From Apostichopus parvimensis (taxonomy: Eukaryota > Echinodermata > Holothuroidea > Aspidochirotida > Stichopodidae), in assembly GCA_000934455.1 (NCBI GenBank), contig KN884588.1:50486-77662 (forward strand): DNA of 27,177 nucleotides, read 5' to 3'. Each line of letters opens with the position of its first letter. Position 1 is the stretch's first letter. The translations under genes and the position numbers were made by a program. Under the pieces are notes generated by a model. The model worked only from the letters and a program-made list of their open reading frames with translations, was not told where the DNA came from and did not search any database. Positions 22,001-27,177 of the stretch are shown here, piece by piece.

Positions 22001-22931
22001 TCAGCCTACATTTAATTTTTTTTCTTCAAATTTCCCCTTATATATATATTTTTTCATGAAGTATGTGGAGGCCCCTTGTTGTGGAGGCCCGTGGGCAGCT
22101 GCCCACGTTGCCCATTGGTAAATCCGGCCCTGCTCACCATTCCCAGTGGGAAATGATCAAGAAATCAAGGTTTGGCTTTGGATATATCGATGCATGTCAT
22201 GGTTTGAGCCGACATTGTTTTCAAATTGATTAATGCTAAAACGCCAGTTATAAAGCATCATTTTTGTTTTCTTGTCTCTCTGGATTTTTTCTCTCCAGAA
22301 AGTTCAAGAAGAAATGAAGATTCCACACACACTCTGCCAGTGGTATAGTTATACTTGAATGCAGTAAATAATGTTAACAAACCTCTCTGAGAAGGTAAAA
22401 AACAAAAACATTGAAAAAAGAGACATTATGGTATACAATTTGATACCATTTTAGACTTGCTCAAGTCATTAACCTTGGGTGAATGATGGAATGTGAAATC
22501 ACTGATATCTCCTGACCAGAAAAGAAAACTATTAAGGCGTTTAGCTGTATGAGAAAGGCCTTTATTAGTGGCCCTTAATTAGCCATTAATTAACATAAGG
22601 TAATGATAGTGATATCATTTTGATTAAGTATATATAAGCCTTCTTGTTCTTATTATACTCAACCACTTGAAAAAAGAAAAGAAAAGAAACAAGAAAAGAA
22701 AAATTTCACTTATCCACAAACCTCTAAGAATCTGGGATGTTTTGTTAATCTTTTATCGAAGATAAAGACGTAACTGAAAGATGCAAGAAGGAAGTACATG
22801 AGGTCGGCCCCGATGAGGGTAATCACAAAAAGACTGAGTGCCTGGCGTATGACGTCATCCTCCAGCCACGTCTCCGGGTAGACGTAAGGAGTCAGGAGGT
22901 GCTCGTCAAATTGATGTAGTACCAAGTCCAT
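18455..22931 (-). CDS. SC5D: Lathosterol 5-desaturase (sterol-C5-desaturase), three coding exons
   Basis: The coding join on the - strand is 22931-22722, 21372-21240 and 19035-18455: 924 bases, 307 residues plus stop. Vertebrate SC5D is about 300 residues. The product is an endoplasmic reticulum membrane enzyme that adds the C5 double bond to lathosterol, giving 7-dehydrocholesterol, using O2, cytochrome b5 and a di-iron centre. It shows the three histidine clusters of the fatty acid hydroxylase/sterol desaturase superfamily: HRGLH at 138-142, HKPHH at 151-155 and HHTDHH at 228-233. The hallmark blocks [12 protein letters not shown] (163-174) and [10 protein letters not shown] (207-216) are also present. 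Hydrophobic segments lie at about 33-58, 86-97, 119-137 and 180-204. All introns are GT-AG and phases agree (0, then 1). It appears intact. The tail (about 268-307) is lysine- and arginine-rich, ends in Arg-Arg-Arg and is the least conserved part. Identification rests on remembered family sequence. Confidence 0.96.
19036..21239 (-). other. SC5D intron 2 (2204 bp)
   Basis: Starts GTAAATTTAG and ends TACCGTACAG. No further exon of SC5D is needed here because exons 2 and 3 join in phase. It carries G and C runs at 20903-20911 and 20979-20988, and a (CA)-rich stretch at 21113-21157 close to the donor. Open frames inside (such as 20397-20684 on -) have no support. Confidence 0.9.
21113..21157. repeat. 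(CA)n-rich microsatellite
   Basis: Imperfect CACACA/CATACA run inside SC5D intron 2, about 80-125 bases into the intron from its donor. Confidence 0.8.
21240..21372 (-). CDS. SC5D: SC5D coding exon 2 (residues 71-114 plus one base)
   Basis: The acceptor CTGTTTTTACTCACAG| precedes AACCAGATTTGG, and the donor is TTTG|GTAAAT at 21239. It codes for [10 protein letters not shown], a hydrophobic segment [13 protein letters not shown] and [11 protein letters not shown]. The exon is 133 bases, so it ends one base into a Gly codon. Its position and sequence correspond to the NQ..REIK and EIRGYSKL region of vertebrate SC5D. Confidence 0.95.
21373..22721 (-). other. SC5D intron 1 within the coding region (1349 bp)
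   Basis: Starts GTTTGTGGATAAG and ends TTTTTACTCACAG. The donor GTTTGT is weaker than consensus. It contains a hAT MITE at 21802-22132 and a C run at 21592-21603. Confidence 0.9.
21794..22140. mobile_element. hAT-type MITE in an SC5D intron
   Basis: The element at 21802-22132 (331 bp) has inverted ends: CAGGGTCGGATTTA on the left and the reverse complement CAGGGCCGGATTTA on the right. The flanking 8-bp duplication is CTCACCAG (21794-21801) and CTCACCAT (22133-22140), seven of eight matching. A sub-terminal GTGGAGGCCCGTGG motif occurs near the left end and again at 22080-22093. There is no transposase frame, so it would be non-autonomous. Confidence 0.88.
22722..22931 (-). CDS. SC5D: SC5D coding exon 1 (residues 1-70)
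   Basis: The ATG at 22931-22929 (context CAAACATGG, a good Kozak match with A at -3 and G at +4) opens [20 protein letters not shown]. Vertebrate SC5D also begins MDLVL and has TPYVYP at this point, which fixes this Met over the in-frame upstream codons. A hydrophobic stretch at residues 33-58 is the first membrane segment. It ends KHPRFLE| at donor GTTTGT (22721), phase 0. Confidence 0.96.
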
Positions 22932-22949
22932 GTTTGTGATTCTCTGCAC
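22932..22949 (-). other. SC5D: SC5D 5' untranslated piece before the ATG
   Basis: Immediately upstream on the - strand is TTCATTTTCTTCCTAATAG|GTGCAG, a pyrimidine-rich acceptor. This suggests that the leader is spliced and only 18 bases (or 12, if the CAG ending at 22944 is used) precede the start codon in this exon. At least one noncoding exon should therefore lie further right. Confidence 0.6.
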
Positions 22950-24120
22950 CTATTAGGAAGAAAATGAAAACCAAAACTAGGCATTAATTATTTCTACAAG
23001 TTTTAACGCAATTTGCTTTGACGGGGTGGCTTTTACGAAGTCACAGCTTCTGGAATACTCTTAAAGACAAATATTATTAAGTATTTGGCATATTTGATCA
23101 GCCCCGTCCCCTTTTACCCCAAATTCCCGCTTTCCCAACCTATAAGTTCTGTTAATCTTTTTCATAAATTATAATGGTTTAGATACTGCAACATAATTCA
23201 TTACAATATTATATACCAAACTGTCAAATTTGTGTATCTTTTGGCTTCACATATTCGTAACCAGTTACTTGGCACAAAGGAATAGCTTCAAAGGTCTCTA
23301 TCTTATATTTCAATACAGCTATACGCAGCTAATATGTGTGTATAGGCCAAGCACTTCATGAATATGTAAATATTTAAAATATACAGCTTTCGATGGCATG
23401 ATGTTTTATTTGATTTCATTTTATATGCTATACCCTGTAATTATAAAGGAAATAACTTTGAAATGGTAAATAAAATCGTTCGTTTAAAGATATTCGGGGA
23501 TTTCTTTTGATAAGAAACTTTTTCCTTTTTCTTTTATTACTTTGCCGTCAAAACTTGAGGACCCCTTAGATCGTGGACTCTGGGTCCGGGCCCATCTAGC
23601 CCAATGGTAAATCTTGTGAACGGTAATATTATTATTATTAACCAGCATTTAGAACACTATTCACACCCCAAAGAGTGTACCAGAGCGTGTACAACTTAAC
23701 AACCCTGGACATTGGTAACTTGTCAAACCTACACACCAAAGTGTGCACAATTCAATCAATCTCTCCCTGGAGCACCACAGTGCACCACAACCACGTGTCA
23801 CCGGCGCACCCAACTATATTTACAAGTTACCTCGCAAGTGCCCATTTATACAGTATTGATAATATTTACATGGAAGAGGCTTTATAGTTACTTTACATTA
23901 ATAAGTATCGATGCTGAAATCTTTATGCATGTTGCTTATTTGTTTTTCTACATCAAGAGCTGATTTTCTCTGTGAATCGATTTATGGGTTGCATGCGTTG
24001 AATGCAATTGGGGTGAGTAGCGTGTCAATACGTGCTATGTATGGCATGTTAGTAGTGGCCTCTGAATGGGCCGCGCCTCTCCAAAGGCTCAACAGGGATC
24101 GCCACTAACTAAGGAATGTA

Positions 24121-24213
24121 TATCCCAATTGTTAGAGCACATGACTTCATCCAGTGACGCCCCCACCCTCCCCCAACGCAGCATGGATCTAATCCCGTCC
24201 TAGCTCAAATTTA
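24121..24213 (+). mobile_element. tRNA-like SINE head (degenerate)
   Basis: CCCAATTGTTAGAGCAC at about 24124-24140 resembles a pol III A box of a tRNA (CAATTGGTTAGAGC). GGATCTAATCCC at 24185-24196 resembles the B box (GGTTCGAATCC), at a tRNA-like distance apart. The cloverleaf is not intact and a C-rich insert lies between the boxes, so this is a SINE fragment or tRNA pseudogene and not a working tRNA. Confidence 0.4.
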
Positions 24214-24449
24214 TACTTTGCTCTCTTCTGAATCTTCTCCTGTCGTTAAATGCTTAGTTCATCCTTATACCGGCTAATTGCAAATTTTCTTTTACCAGAC
24301 AAAAATCTTTATACATTTCGTAGTCTACACATTACCTCAAGTAACTTCATTGATTCATATAAATTTATATATTCTTATTATTACATTAAAGGCCACATTT
24401 TCTCAGATAATTCTCTTTATAGGGTTATATAGTATTCATCTTTTTAAAA

Positions 24450-24470
24450 TTATTATTATTATTTATATTA

Positions 24471-24502
<32 letters not shown>

Positions 24503-24518
24503 TTATTATTTTTTTTTA
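24450..24518. repeat. (ATT)n microsatellite
   Basis: Mostly TTA/ATT triplets, with the cleanest run at about 24471-24500, grading into a T run. Confidence 0.9.
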
Positions 24519-24579
24519 TCTTTTCGGAAGGGACCAGACTAGAAAAGTTTATGCTAATTCTGGTTCCTCTACCAATCAC

Positions 24580-24706
24580 TCTCGCTCCCTCTCTCCATCC
24601 CTCCCTCCATCACTCCATCCTCCATCCTCCATCCATCCATCCCTCCATGCTTCCCTCCCTCCATCACTCCCACGATCCCAACTCCATCCCTCCCTCCCTC
24701 TGTCTC
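24580..24706. repeat. C/T-rich CATCC/CTCC simple repeat
   Basis: Interleaved CTCC, CCAT and CATCC units. The + strand translates as Pro/Ser/His repeats, which explains the long open frame across it. Confidence 0.9.
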
Positions 24707-26078
24707 TGTATATTGGAATTAATACAAGAGGCAAAATCACTTGATACTATATTAAAGATCAGTAAACTCATTACAAATGGTGTATTATTTATGTATACTA
24801 ATGAAATTCTTATGCAAATAATTTCTGTATTATTTGATACTGGTAGAAATCAACTTGAAACTGGAGATAGCGTACAGTGAACCCTCTGATTAGATTCAGT
24901 GGTTTACGTGTCATACGTTGTGTGTGTACTTTTGACTAAACAAACAATTTGTAGTTACTTATAGCAGTTTAAGGTAAACGTCCCAAAATGAGGTGATATG
25001 TGCAGGGGGCAGTATCATGTGCATTAGAATGATCGTGAATGGATAGTTTTACGATCAGATTGTAATTTTGTTTATAAAGTAATGATATATTGCTCAACGA
25101 ATGATATAATAAAAAAGGTGTAACAAATCTGATAAAATTTTTCTTATTTCCATGAGTACCGTAACTTATCTTGAAGTATATAGTATAACAAGATAGGAAA
25201 CTGTTATGTCCGTGTGTTTGTTATGTCTATACAACGTGTTTGTGACTTGATGAAATCCTCACGCGCCCAGCCCCCAACCAATTTATTTTAATGCTTAATC
25301 AATAGAACATCAAATTGATAAACGCACAGTTACTCTATGATACATGCACAGTGTATAACCTATAGCTAGTAGATAAACTTTAAAAAGAAAATGCTTTTCA
25401 AATCTCTCTCTCTCTATTTCTGTCTCGCGACATAATACGCAAAAAAAAAAGGTTTCTTGCGGTTCAAATCATTTGGAGAGCTCGTACTTAGATAATCGCA
25501 TACATTAGTATTATGAGAAAAATGCGATACTTCGAAGCTATAGAGATGTTTGTGGTAAAACTGATAGTTAATAAGTAACAACTATAATTACTTATCTAGT
25601 AAAACAATAACCAACTAATTAGGACAGTTCGCGTGTGGAAAAGATATCGACAAAGAGATTGGTGGTAAAGGTGATTTTGAACTTCGAAACTCTTGCAATT
25701 TATCACGTAACGGTCTAAACGCTACAGATGCACGCGCCATTTCAAGAGAAATTAGCATGTCTAGAATTATCTTTAGATTACAAAGTTCATTCTGTATTTA
25801 CCTTTAAAAGATGATAATGCTAAACGTGCTCAAAGTGGCAGACACTGTGACCATTTGTGGTCATTATTCTATTTTCTTTCCAATAGCATATTTTGGGGTA
25901 ATAAGGATTAGGCTATTTGTCGAAAATCATGTTTAGTGTGGTTCCACTTACACAGTCCGCCCCCCCCCCCCCTAAATAGCATGTTTGGTGTTTGGGCATT
26001 CTTATACTTTGCACCGAAGTGCCAATATGCATCGCTATTTGCGGTAGTAATCTTAACCTATAGTTAATTCCCTCCCGG

Positions 26079-26123
26079 CCACCCCACCCCACCCCAACCC
26101 ACCCCAACCCACCCTAACCCTCC
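26079..26123. repeat. C-rich tandem repeat (CCCCA/CCCAA units)
   Basis: Units of CACCC and CCCAACCCAC repeat about eight times, ending with a single CCCTAACCC. The - strand is a likely G-quadruplex former. Confidence 0.85.
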
Positions 26124-26564
26124 TTTGCGAAATCCAGATTCCCCTGATGTATGCGGTGTTAAGTAATTGATTAATTGATTATAAAAAAAAAACAATACGT
26201 AAAATATAGTATTTGAAATTATTTAACCGAATTAATTAAAACTAATTACAACCTCTTAACCAGGATAATTTGAGTTTATTCTTCTTTCAAGATACTAATT
26301 TCACTTATCTACAGTTCGTACATTCTAAGATTGATATCTATATTTTGAAAATAAGAAAATGTATTTGGGCCCTAATCATGTCCACCCTTCCCCTGAATAT
26401 TTCTTAGGTCATGACCTGACCTGACCCCCCCCCCCCCCCCCGCCACACATACACACAAACATCTAAAAAAATGTCGGGGTCCCTGTAATAAACGACGATA
26501 ACAGGAAACGAAATAGCAACCAAAAATCACAAAACCAAAATATAACTAAAAGTACAATAGTTAC

Positions 26565-26660
26565 CTTCCAATCCTTGAAAAAGTGGTAGAGTTGTTTTAA
26601 ATAAAAAACAGAGAACACTGCGAACAGCTGGAGTGTTTGGTTCACACACGTCTTGTCTTG
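26565..26660 (-). other. SC5D: Possible noncoding 5' exon of SC5D
   Basis: On the - strand, CAAGGATTGGAAG|GTAACTATT gives a good donor at 26564 that could splice to the acceptor at 22950. No strong acceptor is obvious upstream, so it could be a first exon; the right edge shown is arbitrary. The frame is open for 60 codons on -, but it is hydrophobic and runs past the donor, so coding use is unlikely. Confidence 0.3.
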
Positions 26661-27177
26661 CTCCTTATAGCTTCTAAACTGATCTCAGCTTTCTCAATTT
26701 GTTACTAGATTGGTAAACAACGCCAGTATACGACCTTTGAATAGGCAACATAATCTACGCGGTACCAGGCCTGTACTATCACAGGCTAACACCAGGATCA
26801 TCAATATTCATATAGTACGTTTTACATAATCAACGATGCACGGATAAGATAACTGATCCCTTTGACTATATATATTAAAATTACGCAATATATATTTAGC
26901 TTAGATACAGGATGTTTGTATTAATAACGATAGGTCAAAAAATAAATAGATTGATAATAGAAAGAAAAGAAAGTATAGGTGACCAGTGAATTTTGAAGGG
27001 TTGGTCAACCTGTGATGATCATTTCTCAGTCTATTTAGTACAACCAACAGTTTGCTTACTTCCCCACAAAACAAATTGTTGACAATCCGTGTTTGTGGAT
27101 TAGGTAATGTTAAATCTATTAATTAGCGACACGGTACGTGGTACTTACATGCACTGGGAAAATAAGTGATTGTGGGA
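26661..27177. other. Right flank, no supported gene
   Basis: AT-rich sequence with no clear exon. The only signal is a consensus donor on the - strand at the edge (TGCAT|GTAAGTACC, GT at 27148-27147), which could belong to a further upstream noncoding exon starting outside the window. Confidence 0.4.

Larger units (their letters stand above)
22950..26560. other. Upstream intron or intergenic stretch of SC5D
   Basis: About 3.6 kb, AT-rich, without a credible coding exon on either strand. It holds a tRNA-like piece, an (ATT)n run, a C/T-rich simple repeat, a C-rich tandem repeat and C homopolymers (25963-25974, 26426-26441). The 200-codon + frame at 24278-24880 is translation of those simple repeats and not a gene. 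Confidence 0.5.

Noticed and set aside
23675..23963. Overlapping + strand frames of 70 and 83 codons
   Set aside because: There are no splice sites or start context, and two frames overlap. The text has repeated GTGTACC/GTGCAC motifs that look repetitive rather than coding.
24278..24880. 200-codon + strand open frame
   Set aside because: It is translation of an (ATT)n run and a CATCC/CTCC simple repeat: Ile-rich, then Pro/Ser/His-rich. There is no start context, splice signal or family resemblance.
26079..26123. Interstitial telomere repeat
   Set aside because: Only one CCCTAA unit is present; the rest is CCCCA/CCCAA, so it is an ordinary C-rich tandem repeat.
1..27177. CRISPR arrays, bacterial operons, rRNA genes or virus-like genes
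   Set aside because: No regularly spaced direct repeats, no ribosome-binding-site/ORF layout, no rRNA-like sequence and no viral structural or polymerase frame was seen. The intron-containing SC5D shows this is animal nuclear DNA.

Overview
This window looks like an animal nuclear genome, not a bacterial or viral one. Coding sequence is sparse and AT-rich, genes are split by GT-AG introns, and there are hAT-type miniature transposons, microsatellites, a probable LINE 3' tail, a tRNA-like SINE head and an assembly gap. The one gene I can name, the sterol desaturase SC5D, resembles vertebrate SC5D along its whole length. With the many long G and C homopolymers, this suggests an invertebrate, possibly a deuterostome such as an echinoderm. 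That placement is an inference; nothing here fixes the species.

Layout. Positions 1-2080 hold nothing I can support. From about 2416 to 15060 on the + strand I propose a multi-exon gene for a protein I do not recognise: 2416-2604, 3342-3508, 3623-3722, 9101-9168, 11899-12031, 14694-14766 and 15004-15060. Each exon is open in one frame and the splice phases agree across every junction. The acceptor of the second exon lacks AG, however, and the chain rests on reading alone. Its introns hold a near-perfect 48-bp inverted repeat (5579-5678), a hAT MITE with a perfect 8-bp target duplication (9512-9907), a 475-base N gap (12404-12878), a LINE-like tail (about 13130-13296) and a 437-bp tandem duplication (13391-14279). 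A possible antisense coiled-coil exon lies at 8877-8941.

After a G-rich tandem duplication (15133-15445) and about 3 kb without recognisable genes comes SC5D on the - strand. Three coding exons (22931-22722, 21372-21240, 19035-18455) join in phase into a complete 307-residue lathosterol 5-desaturase. All three histidine clusters of the fatty acid hydroxylase/sterol desaturase superfamily are present. Its first coding intron carries a second hAT MITE (21802-22132). Its 5' leader probably continues to upstream noncoding exon(s), with a good donor at 26564 and another at the right edge (27148).

The two genes point towards each other and share no evident function. SC5D acts late in sterol synthesis in the endoplasmic reticulum. 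The + strand protein shows no obvious signal peptide or membrane segment in the parts visible, and its 5' end was not found.
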